64,000 bases of DNA from Draconibacterium mangrovi_A (GTDB taxonomy: Bacteria > Bacteroidota > Bacteroidia > Bacteroidales > Prolixibacteraceae). The stretch is from NCBI RefSeq assembly GCF_037646455.1, contig NZ_JBBIXN010000004.1:434001-498000 (forward strand), read 5' to 3'. The number at the start of each line of letters is the position of its first letter. The first letter of the stretch is position 1. Positions 53,124-61,644 of this stretch are shown here, in pieces. The notes below the pieces were generated by a model, which ran no database searches, was not told the origin of the DNA, and saw only the letters and a program-made list of their open reading frames with translations. The position numbers were made by a program, and so were the translations under genes.

Positions 53124-54926
53124 ATGAAAAACCTATTCAAAAACACAAGACTTATCCTGACGACTATTATTGTAATAAATTCTTCGATTTCAAGGGCTCA
53201 ATTTGAAGAAATACCTTTTAATATTACAGGGACATATTTTAGCGATGTACATTGGGCCGATTGTGACAATGATGGCGATTTGGATGTATGTATAGCAGGA
53301 TATTCCGATACCGGAGCAGTATCCTTTGTTTATAATAACATCAATGGCAATTCTTTTGACTTAGTATTGGATAATCCAATATTAGGTGCTTTCAGTGGGG
53401 ACTTTGTACCGGGAGATTATGATAATGATGGTTATATAGACATGCTTCTAACGGGTAAAGTGCCTGGAAGTGATCCTACAACCAAAGTATACCGCAATCT
53501 CGGCAACAATATTTTTTCTGAACAAACAGGTATTGAAGTGTTAGGTATGGGACATAGCACAGCTGCATGGGGAGACTGTAATAACGATGGGTATTTGGAT
53601 ATATTATTATCTGGCGTTTCACTGGAACCATTTGGTTTTTTTACTAAAATATATCTCAATAACCACAATAATACTTTTTCAGAATTAAACAGCATTGATC
53701 TTATTGGAACATATGAAGGTTCAGTTACCTGGGGCGATTATGATAACGATGGTAATTTGGACATATTATTAACAGGGCATTCTGATTCAGGGATAGTCTC
53801 AAAAATTTATCGGAACAACGGTGATAGTACTTTCACAGAACAAACGGACATATTACTTACAGGAATACAACAAGGAACCGCAATATGGGGTGATTATGAT
53901 AAAGATGGGGATTTGGACATATTGTTAACAGGAGAAGGGGTATCTAAAATCTATCAGAACAATGGAGATAATAGCTTTATTGAGCAAACAGGGATTAACC
54001 TGCAAAAATTATCCTTGGCTTCAGCAGATTGGGGAGACTATGACAACGATGGTTTTTTGGATATCATAATGGCAGGACGAACAGAAAATTTAGAGCTTTT
54101 AACAATTATTTACCACAACAATGGGGACAATACTTTTACCAAATATACTGACATAATAATTGGAATACACTCTGGAACAGTTAAATGGGGAGATTACAAT
54201 ACTGATGGTAAATTAGATTTTATTATTTCAGGTCGTTTTCAAGATGGAGCAGAGATAACAAAAGTTTATAAGAATATTATTAATACTGAGAGCAATAGCA
54301 TGGTACAGTCTGTATCGCAAGTAGAAACAACAAACAATGTCCCTCCTAATATGGTTACATCCACGAGCAGCGAAGTTTCAGAAAATACGGTTTTCCTAAA
54401 GTGGCTGCCTACTACTGACGACCATACCCCCTCAAAAAGTTTGAGCTATAATGTAAGGGTAGGTACATCACCAGGAAGTAACGATATTGTCAGCAGTTGT
54501 TCCGATACCAGCGGGTATTTTAGGCTGGCACAAATGGGCAATGCCCAGCTCGACACCTTTTTTATTTTAAAAGAATTAGCAATTGGCACCTACTATTGGA
54601 GCGTGCAGGCCATCGACAACAGCTTTAAAGGCGGGGCGTTTAGCCAGGAAGATAGCTTTACAATTGAAGCTGTTAGTGTAGTAGTTTCCTCTTATGATTC
54701 GGAAGTTGCTGTTTTTCCTAATCCAACGAATGGATATATACAGATAACAGGCATGGAAAATAGCTATGGTTTAAACTACCGGATATTAAACTTAACGGGA
54801 CAAATAGTACAGCAGGGTTCTGTAAATGCCGGAAACATTCAAATGCAAGTTAATCCCGGATTATATATTTTAAACTTGACACAAGATAATAATGTGATTC
54901 ATTGTTTGAAAATAATAGTTAAATGA
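53124..54926 (+). CDS. T9SS-secreted FG-GAP/VCBS repeat protein (cassette 12)
   Basis: 600 residues with a signal peptide (1-25). Seven FG-GAP/VCBS repeats with calcium-loop pattern follow, for example WADCDNDGDLDVCIAG, GDYDNDGYIDMLLTG, WGDCNNDGYLDILLSG and WGDYDKDGDLDILLTG, giving an integrin-like beta-propeller (about 35-385). A fibronectin-III-like domain spans about 410-520. The C-terminal 80 residues (VAVFPNPTNGYIQITG onward) are a T9SS type A sorting domain. An adhesive or glycan-binding surface protein is inferred. Second T9SS substrate in the array. Confidence 0.87.
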   Translation: MKNLFKNTRLILTTIIVINSSISRAQFEEIPFNITGTYFSDVHWADCDNDGDLDVCIAGYSDTGAVSFVYNNINGNSFDLVLDNPILGAFSGDFVPGDYDNDGYIDMLLTGKVPGSDPTTKVYRNLGNNIFSEQTGIEVLGMGHSTAAWGDCNNDGYLDILLSGVSLEPFGFFTKIYLNNHNNTFSELNSIDLIGTYEGSVTWGDYDNDGNLDILLTGHSDSGIVSKIYRNNGDSTFTEQTDILLTGIQQGTAIWGDYDKDGDLDILLTGEGVSKIYQNNGDNSFIEQTGINLQKLSLASADWGDYDNDGFLDIIMAGRTENLELLTIIYHNNGDNTFTKYTDIIIGIHSGTVKWGDYNTDGKLDFIISGRFQDGAEITKVYKNIINTESNSMVQSVSQVETTNNVPPNMVTSTSSEVSENTVFLKWLPTTDDHTPSKSLSYNVRVGTSPGSNDIVSSCSDTSGYFRLAQMGNAQLDTFFILKELAIGTYYWSVQAIDNSFKGGAFSQEDSFTIEAVSVVVSSYDSEVAVFPNPTNGYIQITGMENSYGLNYRILNLTGQIVQQGSVNAGNIQMQVNPGLYILNLTQDNNVIHCLKIIVK

Positions 54927-54945
54927 TTTATAGGCAATAAATTAC

Positions 54946-55083
54946 GCCACACAACACGCCATAAAAACAAAGCGGGGCGGGCATTTGCTGTGATTAGTAA
55001 ATTAAAAAATATTAACAGGCTACGGGCTGATAATCTTGTCGGGTTAACTCCCGCTCAATTTTTATGGCGGAACCGTTAGCGGT
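54946..55083 (+). other. attC-like site, end of cassette 12
   Basis: Opens with GCCACACAAC (complement of start TTGTGTGGC), closes with ACC-GTTAGCGGT; exchange after 55075. Inner arms CGCCATAAAAACAAAGCGGG and CCCGCTCAATTTTTATGGCG pair with few mismatches. 138 bases. Confidence 0.87.
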
Positions 55084-55131
55084 AAGCTGATTTGACATCC
55101 TCAAAATTGATAAATAATAAATTGATAAAAT

Positions 55132-55638
55132 ATGCCAACAATATTTACAAGCAAAGATTTAAAATTCAAAGAAGATAAATTATCAATAGAGAATTTTAAA
55201 ATTCAGACAGCTTCTCCTAGATTATCAGAATTTGTTAAATCTGAGCATTTAATTTTCGATATAAGATTACTTAATCCTGATCAATTTTCATTTCCATTTC
55301 ATTTTCATAGACAAGCCGAAGAATTAATGTTTATAATTTCAGGTTCATTGACAATGAGAACACCAAAAGGATTTCAAATATTAAATCAAGGTGATACAAT
55401 TTTTTTTGAAATGGGAGATTCTGGATCACATCAATTATATAATCATACACAGATACCATGTACTTATCTAGATATCAAAACGATAAAAGATAATGATATT
55501 TGTGAATATCCTGATTCAGGTAAAGTAAATATTTCTGCACATAGAGAAGTTTTTGAAAATAAATCACAAGTTGATTATTTCAAAGGAGAAGAAAATATAA
55601 AACAGAGATGGAATGAATTAATAAATAAAAATAAATAA
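55132..55638 (+). CDS. Cupin-domain protein (cassette 13)
   Basis: 168 residues, cytoplasmic. A single conserved beta-barrel (cupin) with FPFHFHRQAEELMFIISGSL (metal-binding H-x-H...E) and FFEMGDSGSHQLYNHT (third His). The usual second-motif Gly is conserved, so a metal is likely bound. N- and C-terminal extensions are charged helices. Single cupins of this kind are isomerases, dioxygenases or sugar-binding sensors; no specific role is indicated. Confidence 0.82.
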   Translation: MPTIFTSKDLKFKEDKLSIENFKIQTASPRLSEFVKSEHLIFDIRLLNPDQFSFPFHFHRQAEELMFIISGSLTMRTPKGFQILNQGDTIFFEMGDSGSHQLYNHTQIPCTYLDIKTIKDNDICEYPDSGKVNISAHREVFENKSQVDYFKGEENIKQRWNELINKNK

Positions 55639-55644
55639 CAGCCA

Positions 55645-55778
55645 ACCGCTACAGTACATATTGCAGGGCGGGGTTCGGTGGTACGCCAACTGTGGATTCT
55701 CGTTTCGCAGTTCCGTGTCCTTCGGACAGGAACGCTCTCCGAAATCCGCAACGACAACATGTACCAACCGTTGTATGC
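55645..55778 (+). other. attC-like site, end of cassette 13
   Basis: Opens with ACCGCTAC, one base short of the ACCGCTAAC expected from the cassette start TTAGCGGT; closes with ACC-GTTGTATGC, exchange after 55770. The rest is nearly the same as the site at 38833 (GTACATATTGCAGGGCGGGG, GTTCCGTGTCC-TTC-GGACAGGAAC, CGACAACATGTACC). The lost A may weaken this site. Confidence 0.85.
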
Positions 55779-55823
55779 GATTTTGAAAATCGAATATCGT
55801 GGTAAATCTAAAACTAAAATATT

Positions 55824-56489
55824 ATGACTTCAAAATCCAATATTGATAATAAAAAGAGATATAAGGCTAGCAATTATCAAACATACAATGACAAGGTGTT
55901 AGACACATATGATAATTGTATCTGGATTCCTATCTTTAAACTTAAAGAGATTGACCAAAGTGTTGTTCAAGAATTACAGGATGATTTAGATAAAATTCAC
56001 ATTTTAGACATTGGGTGTGCAACTGGAAGACTTCTTGAAACCCTATCTCTTGCAGGAGCAAAAAACTTATACGGTACTGATATTGCCCCGAATATTTTAG
56101 AGAAAGTCAAGGATAAAGCAAAAAAACAAAATATACATATTGACCTTAAAGTTGCTGATTCCGAAGTTAATATTCCTTGGGCTGACAATACATTTGATGC
56201 TATTTCATTGACTGGAGTTTATCATCATTTTATAAACCCAGATAAAGCATTATGTGAAATGTATAGAGTTCTAAAAAAAAATGGAAGACTTATTATAATT
56301 GAACCTCGATTTCCAATAATAGTTCGTCAGGTTCTTAATTTATATCTGACATTTTTTATGCATGAAGGAGACCACAAATTCTATTCTCCTAAAAAAATAA
56401 CTAAGGTATCAGAATCAGTCGGTTTCAGAGAGGATAAGAAATCCCAAAATATTGCAAGATTTATGTTTAAAACAGTGTATCTGAAATGA
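55824..56489 (+). CDS. SAM-dependent methyltransferase, class I (cassette 14)
   Basis: 221 residues. Rossmann motif I ILDIGCATGRLLETL (about 58-72), GTDIAPNIL (motif II region), ADSEVNIPWADNTFDAISLT (post-motif) and a Methyltransf_11-type core. C-terminal helices follow. Substrate unknown. No closing site follows: the next gene starts at 56486 with an ATGA overlap, and the AT-rich cassette composition ends here. It is the last unit of the array. Confidence 0.82.
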   Translation: MTSKSNIDNKKRYKASNYQTYNDKVLDTYDNCIWIPIFKLKEIDQSVVQELQDDLDKIHILDIGCATGRLLETLSLAGAKNLYGTDIAPNILEKVKDKAKKQNIHIDLKVADSEVNIPWADNTFDAISLTGVYHHFINPDKALCEMYRVLKKNGRLIIIEPRFPIIVRQVLNLYLTFFMHEGDHKFYSPKKITKVSESVGFREDKKSQNIARFMFKTVYLK

Positions 56490-57877
56490 AAAGCTTTAAA
56501 AAATTAAAAACTGCACTTCTGGTTTTATTCATCTTCCTGATCGCACTTACGAGTTACGGGCAGCACTTGCCATTGTTGAAGATCAGCAACGATAGTCGCT
56601 ATCTTGTGACTGAAAAAGATAAACCGTTTTTTTGGCTGGGCGGAACTGCCTGGGAATTGATTCACCGACTGGACCGGGAAGAAATAGACAAATACCTGGG
56701 CGATAGAGCCAATAAAGGATTTACGGTAATACAAACCGTTGTTCTTGCCGAACTGGACGGCCTGAATACTTCTAATGCGTATGGTAAAACGCCGCTATTA
56801 AACAATGATCCGACGAAATTAAATGAGCAATACTTTAAGCACGTTGATTATGTTGTTGAAAAAGCAAATGAACTGGGACTTTACATTGCTTTGCTGCCAA
56901 CCTGGGGCGATAAGTTTAATAAGAAATGGGGAGTTGGTCCCGAAATTTTTAATCCTAAAAATGCACACACATACGGAAAAATCCTGGCAAAAAGATACCT
57001 CAACAATACAAACCTGATATGGGTGCTTGGAGGTGACCGGCCGCTTGAAACAGAAGGACATTATCAGATAATACGTGCAATGGCGCAAGGTATAAGAGAA
57101 GTGGATGAGAAGCACCTGATCACTTATCATCCGGTTGGAGCTAAAAAAGCCACCGATTTTCTGGATGATCGCTGGCTTGACCTTGACATGTTCCAGAGTG
57201 GACACAGCAGAACCGCCAAAGAGTATTCGTACGTGTTTGAGAGTAAAAAGACATCCAGAACACGTCCGGTAATTAACGGCGAAGCCAGGTACGAAAACAT
57301 ACCGGATCGGTTTTGGGAGGAAGAAGCCTATGGCTGGCTCGACGATGCCGATGTGCGCGTTTCGGCCTATTGGAGTATAATTGCCGGTGCAGCAGGATAC
57401 ACTTACGGTTGTAACGACATCTGGCAAATGTACGACATCAGCAAAGAACCGGTAATCAGTGCACGAACGGATTGGCAGGCGGCACTTCAGCTTCCGGGCT
57501 CCACTCAAATGGGGTACATGAAAAAGATATTTGAGCAATTGCCCTGGCAAAAGATGGAAGTCGATCAGTCATTGATACTAAATGATAACCTTGAGGATGA
57601 ATCCTATATTCTTTGCGCAGTGGGTACTCACAAGAAGTTTGCTGTGGCCTATACTCCCAATGGTACACCGATAAATGCAAACGTATCAAAAATAGATTCC
57701 GAAAGAATAAACGCCTGGTGGTTTAATCCGCGGAGCGGAAAAGTAAAACACATCGGTAATTTTGATACGAATGTAGCTCGCGAGTTTAAACCGTGGGCGA
57801 GTGGATGGGGAAGTGATTTTTTATTGATACTGACTTCCCAAGATTCTGAGGTTAATTTTAATGAAATGACGAAGTAA
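56486..57877 (+). CDS. Exported glycosidase, DUF4038/GH140-like
   Basis: 463 residues with a signal peptide (1-25). The DUF4038 (apiosidase-like) TIM barrel spans about 35-360: PFFWLGGTAWELIHRLDREE, NLIWVLGGDRP, MFQSGHS, VINGEARYENIPDRFW with a candidate catalytic Glu (GEARYE), and YWSIIAGAAGYTYGCNDIWQ. The short C-terminal beta domain (FAVAYTPNGTPINANV) is the usual partner of DUF4038. GH140 members release apiose from rhamnogalacturonan-II side chains, so a pectin substrate is possible. It overlaps the cassette methyltransferase by four bases but has chromosome-like base composition. Confidence 0.85.
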   Translation: MKSFKKLKTALLVLFIFLIALTSYGQHLPLLKISNDSRYLVTEKDKPFFWLGGTAWELIHRLDREEIDKYLGDRANKGFTVIQTVVLAELDGLNTSNAYGKTPLLNNDPTKLNEQYFKHVDYVVEKANELGLYIALLPTWGDKFNKKWGVGPEIFNPKNAHTYGKILAKRYLNNTNLIWVLGGDRPLETEGHYQIIRAMAQGIREVDEKHLITYHPVGAKKATDFLDDRWLDLDMFQSGHSRTAKEYSYVFESKKTSRTRPVINGEARYENIPDRFWEEEAYGWLDDADVRVSAYWSIIAGAAGYTYGCNDIWQMYDISKEPVISARTDWQAALQLPGSTQMGYMKKIFEQLPWQKMEVDQSLILNDNLEDESYILCAVGTHKKFAVAYTPNGTPINANVSKIDSERINAWWFNPRSGKVKHIGNFDTNVAREFKPWASGWGSDFLLILTSQDSEVNFNEMTK

Positions 57878-57984
57878 ACTTGAACAATTCAGGAAAAATA
57901 ACACGGTTAGCCACATCAGAGGAGTTTGACCGATTAAAAAGCACTGTGGTTGACCGACAAGTAACAATTGCTTTAAACTAACTA

Positions 57985-59160
57985 ATGAAATTACCGCTGT
58001 TTAAAATGAAGTACACCATAGCCTTATTTACACTTATTTTGATTTGTAATGTATTAAGGGGTCAGCAAAATGATACATTGATTTTACATCAGGCCATTTC
58101 AAAATATGATACAATGGTGTATACGCGGATAATCCGGCTGGAGAAAGATGACAGCTTATATTATGTGGAAGATTATTTCCAGAACGGGCAAATTCAAATG
58201 AAAGGGACCTACAGTGAATTGGATAAAATCAGGAAAGAAAAGTATTGGTGCAATTATAAAACAAATACCAAACAAGGGCTTTTTCAAACGTGGTATGAAA
58301 ATGGAAATCCAGAATGTAAGTACAATTATCTGGATGGAAAGAAAAACGGACTTTGTGAGGAATTCTATTCAAACGGACAAATCAGCGACAGAGGCTACTG
58401 GATCCCGGGCGAGAGCAAAGGAAATACGCGCGGAATGCGGCACGGTAATTTTAAAGGTTGGTCGGAAGATGGAGAATTACTTTACGATTTTGATTACGAC
58501 CATGGATTAAAGATAAATCCTGTTGATACCAACTATCAGTATTTGCTTTATACACCTTCAGATTATAAAACAGACACATTGAAAAACTATCCTTTGATTA
58601 TTTATTTGCATGGAGGGTCACACCGGGGAACAGATTTAAATAAATTATATGCTTATGGGATACCCGATCAAATTTATCGGGGCAGGGAATTTCCTTTTAT
58701 TATAGCTGCACCTCAATGCCCGGTTCTGATTCGCTGGTCGACTGACAACTGGTTCGAGAATCTTTTTGATGAAATATGCACCAAATACAGGGTAGATACG
58801 AACAGAGTATATTTAACCGGTGTTAGTCTGGGAGGATCAGGAACATGGTATCTTGCCATAAAATATCCCGAAAAATTTGCAGCAATTGCACCGATTAGCG
58901 GCTTTACCAGCCACATCGATTATATGTATAAAAACTCCAATCGTTTGACTGATATTCCGATTTGGGCATTTCACGGAGCAGTTGACGAAACTGTTCCTGT
59001 TGAAGAAACGGATAGAATGATTGAATTGCTAAAAGGTAAAAACGGTCATTTAAAATACACAAGAATGCCGGATATCGGACACTGGATTCAATGGTTGGTA
59101 TATCCCGGGCAGGAATTATATGATTGGTTCTTAAAGTACGACAAACAAGGCAAAGAATAA
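57985..59160 (+). CDS. MORN-repeat / alpha-beta hydrolase fusion, exported
   Basis: 391 residues with a signal peptide (ATG 58006, MKYTIALFTLILICNVLRGQ, is an equally good start). About 50-180 consists of MORN_2-like repeats (YFQNGQIQMKGTYSE, TWYENGNPECKYNYLDGKKNG, EFYSNGQISDRGYW, HGNFKGWSEDGELLYDF). About 185-385 is an esterase of the PHB-depolymerase/phospholipase type with IIYLHGGSHRG (oxyanion loop), GVSLGGSGTW (nucleophile Ser), GAVDETVP (Asp) and DIGHWIQW (His). The combination is unusual. It may be a surface-anchored esterase; substrate unknown. Confidence 0.8.
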   Translation: MKLPLFKMKYTIALFTLILICNVLRGQQNDTLILHQAISKYDTMVYTRIIRLEKDDSLYYVEDYFQNGQIQMKGTYSELDKIRKEKYWCNYKTNTKQGLFQTWYENGNPECKYNYLDGKKNGLCEEFYSNGQISDRGYWIPGESKGNTRGMRHGNFKGWSEDGELLYDFDYDHGLKINPVDTNYQYLLYTPSDYKTDTLKNYPLIIYLHGGSHRGTDLNKLYAYGIPDQIYRGREFPFIIAAPQCPVLIRWSTDNWFENLFDEICTKYRVDTNRVYLTGVSLGGSGTWYLAIKYPEKFAAIAPISGFTSHIDYMYKNSNRLTDIPIWAFHGAVDETVPVEETDRMIELLKGKNGHLKYTRMPDIGHWIQWLVYPGQELYDWFLKYDKQGKE

Positions 59161-59185
59161 TCTAAATACAGAGTAGTCAAAACTT

Positions 59186-60232
59186 CTAAAGTTTCAATTC
59201 CTCCAGCATTTCAATGTATTGCTGAATACCGTTCAGAATCTCGCTTTTATAAATGTATTCGTCGGCAGTGTGTGAACGCGCCGAATCGCCGGGGCCCATT
59301 TTTACCGATGGAAAGGCCATGATCGCCTGATCAGAAGTGGTTGGCGATCCGTAAATTTTTAGTCCCCTGTTTTTGGCAATTTGTGCAAAAGGATGCTCTT
59401 CGCTGATCCCCGAGGAATTTAAACGCACAGAACGTGGTTTAACATCCGACTCCAGCAGCTCGTCGATAATCCTTGCGGCTTCTTTGTTGGTATAAAACTC
59501 ATTGGTTCTTACATCGGCCACAAAATGACAGATATCGGGTACCACATTGTGTTGGGTTCCTGCTTCGATTTGTGTCACCGAAATTTTTACTTTCCCCAAC
59601 ACTTTCGAAACTTTTTCGAACTCAAAATTCCGAAGTTTCTCAATGTCGACGAGCGCTTTGTACAATGCATTTTCTCCCTCTTCGCGCGCTGCATGCCCCG
59701 ATTTCCCGTGGGCATAACAATCGATAACCAGCAAGCCTTTTTCTGCCATGGCCAGTTCCATTCGGGTGGGCTCGCCAACAATGGCAAAGTTTATCGGCGC
59801 GATCTCGGGCAACACAACTTCGAGTCCTCTTCGTCCCGAAATTTCTTCTTCAGCCGTAGCGGTAAAAACCACATTAAACGGAAGATCGCTGCGTTCGTAA
59901 AAATGAATGTAAGTGGCCAGCAAAGCTACCAGCGGGCCACCGGCGTCGTTGCTTCCCAGTCCATAAAGTTTGTCACCTTCTTCGATAGGCGAGAAGGGAT
60001 CTTTGGTATAGCCTTTTGCCGGTTTTACGGTGTCGATGTGTGAATTCAGCAAAAGTGTCGGTTTGTCGGAGGTGAAATATTTGCAGTGCGACCAGGTGTT
60101 ATTTTCCTTGGTTTTAAACGGAATGCCCTCCTCGCTCAGAAAATCGCGCATCAGGTTCGCCGCTTCCGATTCTTCTTTACTAAAGGAAGGAGTTGATATA
60201 AGGGACTTTAACAATTCAATGTACTTGCTCAT
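59186..60232 (-). CDS. M20 family deacylase (ArgE/DapE-like)
   Basis: 348 residues, cytoplasmic. Metal ligands of M20 peptidases are visible: LLNSHIDTV (His, catalytic Asp), GSNDAGGP (bridging Asp), ATAEEEISGRRG (catalytic and ligand Glu), GEPTRME (Asp/Glu position) and a C-terminal GPGDSARSHTADEYI (His). The dimerisation insert is present. In Bacteroidota this subgroup deacylates acetyl- or succinyl-ornithine in arginine synthesis or removes acyl groups from related amino acids; no other arg genes are nearby, so the exact substrate is open. Confidence 0.87.
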   Translation of the reverse strand: MSKYIELLKSLISTPSFSKEESEAANLMRDFLSEEGIPFKTKENNTWSHCKYFTSDKPTLLLNSHIDTVKPAKGYTKDPFSPIEEGDKLYGLGSNDAGGPLVALLATYIHFYERSDLPFNVVFTATAEEEISGRRGLEVVLPEIAPINFAIVGEPTRMELAMAEKGLLVIDCYAHGKSGHAAREEGENALYKALVDIEKLRNFEFEKVSKVLGKVKISVTQIEAGTQHNVVPDICHFVADVRTNEFYTNKEAARIIDELLESDVKPRSVRLNSSGISEEHPFAQIAKNRGLKIYGSPTTSDQAIMAFPSVKMGPGDSARSHTADEYIYKSEILNGIQQYIEMLEELKL

Positions 60233-60337
60233 AAATTATTCAATTGAGTGTGTAAAAGTGGTAAAATTTTGCTATTTCTGAAATACTTCTTTCTTCAAGT
60301 TTATATCATTTGCTCATGCCTGTAACATTCTGTCTGT

Positions 60338-60345
60338 TATATTTG
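60338..60345 (+). promoter_or_regulatory. -7 promoter element of the M48 protease gene
   Basis: TATATTTG, exact TAnnTTTG, 22 bases before ATG 60368. Confidence 0.5.
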
Positions 60346-60367
60346 TTGCTTCTTAAAAATTTGGAAC

Positions 60368-61603
60368 ATGCACGAAATTTTGTTTTGGATCATTATTGCG
60401 ATCCTTGTACTTGATTTTTTATTCGAAAAATACCTCGATTACCTGAATACCACTCGTTGGAGCGATACTTTGCCCGAAGAGGTAAAAGGTATTTACGACG
60501 AGGAGAAATACAAAAAACAGCAGGCTTACACTGGCGAGAACCATCGATTTGGCATGTTGACCAGTAGCTTTAGCATGGCCATTACACTGGGCATGTTTCT
60601 TTTTTATGGTTTTGCACTGGTCGACGGATGGGTTTGGGACATTACTTCGAGCGCAATTCTGGCAGCCATCATCTTTTTCGGAATTCTGATGTTTGCCTCT
60701 GACCTGATCAATCTGCCATTTTCGGTTTACGATACCTTTAAAATTGAACAGAAATACGGTTTTAACACCACTACACCAAAAACCTTCATTTTCGATAAGC
60801 TAAAAGGCTGGGTAGTAAGTGCCGTTATCGGTGGAGGTTTGCTAGCCCTCATTATTTTTATTTACCAGAAAACCGGGAATATGTTCTGGATTTATTCCTG
60901 GATCGTGGTTTCAGTCTTTTCCATTTTTATGGCCATGTTTTATTCCAATCTGATTGTGCCCTTATTTAACAAGCAAACTCCGCTCGAAGACGGTGAGTTA
61001 CGCGATGCCATCAGTGCGTTTTCAGAAAAAGTAGGATTTAAACTCGACAACATTTATGTGATTGATGGATCGAAACGCTCGACAAAGGCGAACGCCTATT
61101 TTACCGGGCTCGGGACGAAAAAGCGAATTGTATTGTATGATACGCTGATAAAAGACCTGAGTACCGAGGAAATCGTTGCCGTACTGGCCCATGAAATCGG
61201 CCACAACAAAAAGAAACACGTGATACAGGGTTTAATTATCGGCCTGGTGCAAACCGGTATTGTGCTGTTTATATTTGGATTGTTTATAGGAAATCCAGTG
61301 CTAAGTAAAGCCCTTGGTGTCGACGAGCCCAACTTTCATATCGGTCTGATTGCTTTCGGAGTTTTGTATTCGCCCATATCGTTTTTCACAGGAATCTTTA
61401 TGAACATGCTGTCCCGGAAAAATGAATACGAAGCCGATCGTTTTGCAGCAGAGAATTATAAACCGGAAGCACTGGGCTCGGCCCTTAAAAAACTTTCGGT
61501 GAATAACCTGAGCAACCTTACTCCCCATAAATTGTACGTGTTTTTCCATTATTCGCATCCAACTTTGTTACAGCGGCTGGCACATTTAAAGCAGTTTGAA
61601 TAG
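60368..61603 (+). CDS. M48 family zinc metalloprotease (Ste24/CAAX protease type)
   Basis: 411 residues with about seven membrane helices, as in Ste24. The zinc site is ALVAHEIGHNKKKH-like: VLAHEIGHNKKKHV (H-E-x-x-H, about residue 277), with the third ligand Glu in NEYEADRFAAENY. The C-terminal YVFFHYSHPTLLQRLAHL is strongly conserved among Ste24/CAAX protease 1 members. Bacterial members degrade misfolded membrane proteins or signal peptides, as there is no prenylated CAAX substrate. Length matches the family (about 410). Confidence 0.92.
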   Translation: MHEILFWIIIAILVLDFLFEKYLDYLNTTRWSDTLPEEVKGIYDEEKYKKQQAYTGENHRFGMLTSSFSMAITLGMFLFYGFALVDGWVWDITSSAILAAIIFFGILMFASDLINLPFSVYDTFKIEQKYGFNTTTPKTFIFDKLKGWVVSAVIGGGLLALIIFIYQKTGNMFWIYSWIVVSVFSIFMAMFYSNLIVPLFNKQTPLEDGELRDAISAFSEKVGFKLDNIYVIDGSKRSTKANAYFTGLGTKKRIVLYDTLIKDLSTEEIVAVLAHEIGHNKKKHVIQGLIIGLVQTGIVLFIFGLFIGNPVLSKALGVDEPNFHIGLIAFGVLYSPISFFTGIFMNMLSRKNEYEADRFAAENYKPEALGSALKKLSVNNLSNLTPHKLYVFFHYSHPTLLQRLAHLKQFE

Positions 61604-61633
61604 CGCAGAGTGTTGAAATTGAGTGCTTTTAGC

Positions 61634-61641
61634 TATTTTTG
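61634..61641 (+). promoter_or_regulatory. -7 promoter element of the MFS gene
   Basis: TATTTTTG overlaps the TTG 61639 that would give the longest frame and lies four bases before GTG 61645, so the transcript would be leaderless or start at a later codon. Confidence 0.5.
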
Positions 61642-61644
61642 ATC

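Larger units (their letters stand above)
33980..55778 (+). mobile_element. Integron-like gene cassette array
   Basis: Fourteen inferred cassettes, all in the same orientation away from the recombinase, separated by inverted-repeat sites that end in GTTRNNNN. In 11 of 13 array sites the core is preceded by ACC. For cassettes starting at 34021, 36260, 36989, 37572, 38222, 38962, 39577, 40758, 41639, 44261 and 52908, the first bases (TT...) are exactly complementary to the arm closing the same cassette, which is how integron cassettes behave after circular excision. The cassette at 55076 pairs with one base missing. Those at 46084 and 55771 have no matching end. The DNA is visibly more AT-rich than both flanks. 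Confidence 0.85.

Noticed and set aside
33980..55778. Prophage or integrative conjugative element interpretation of the AT-rich region
   Set aside because: No structural, replication, packaging or conjugation genes; only two phage-family genes, both antisense. The repeated gene-plus-site units fit cassettes instead.
36131..55778. CRISPR array
   Set aside because: Repeats are long, variable inverted repeats spaced by genes of very different length; no cas genes.
57893..57925. AACACGGTTAGCCACATC after the glycosidase gene as a further cassette site
   Set aside because: No inner arms, and no complementary closing arm (GTGGCTAAC) downstream.
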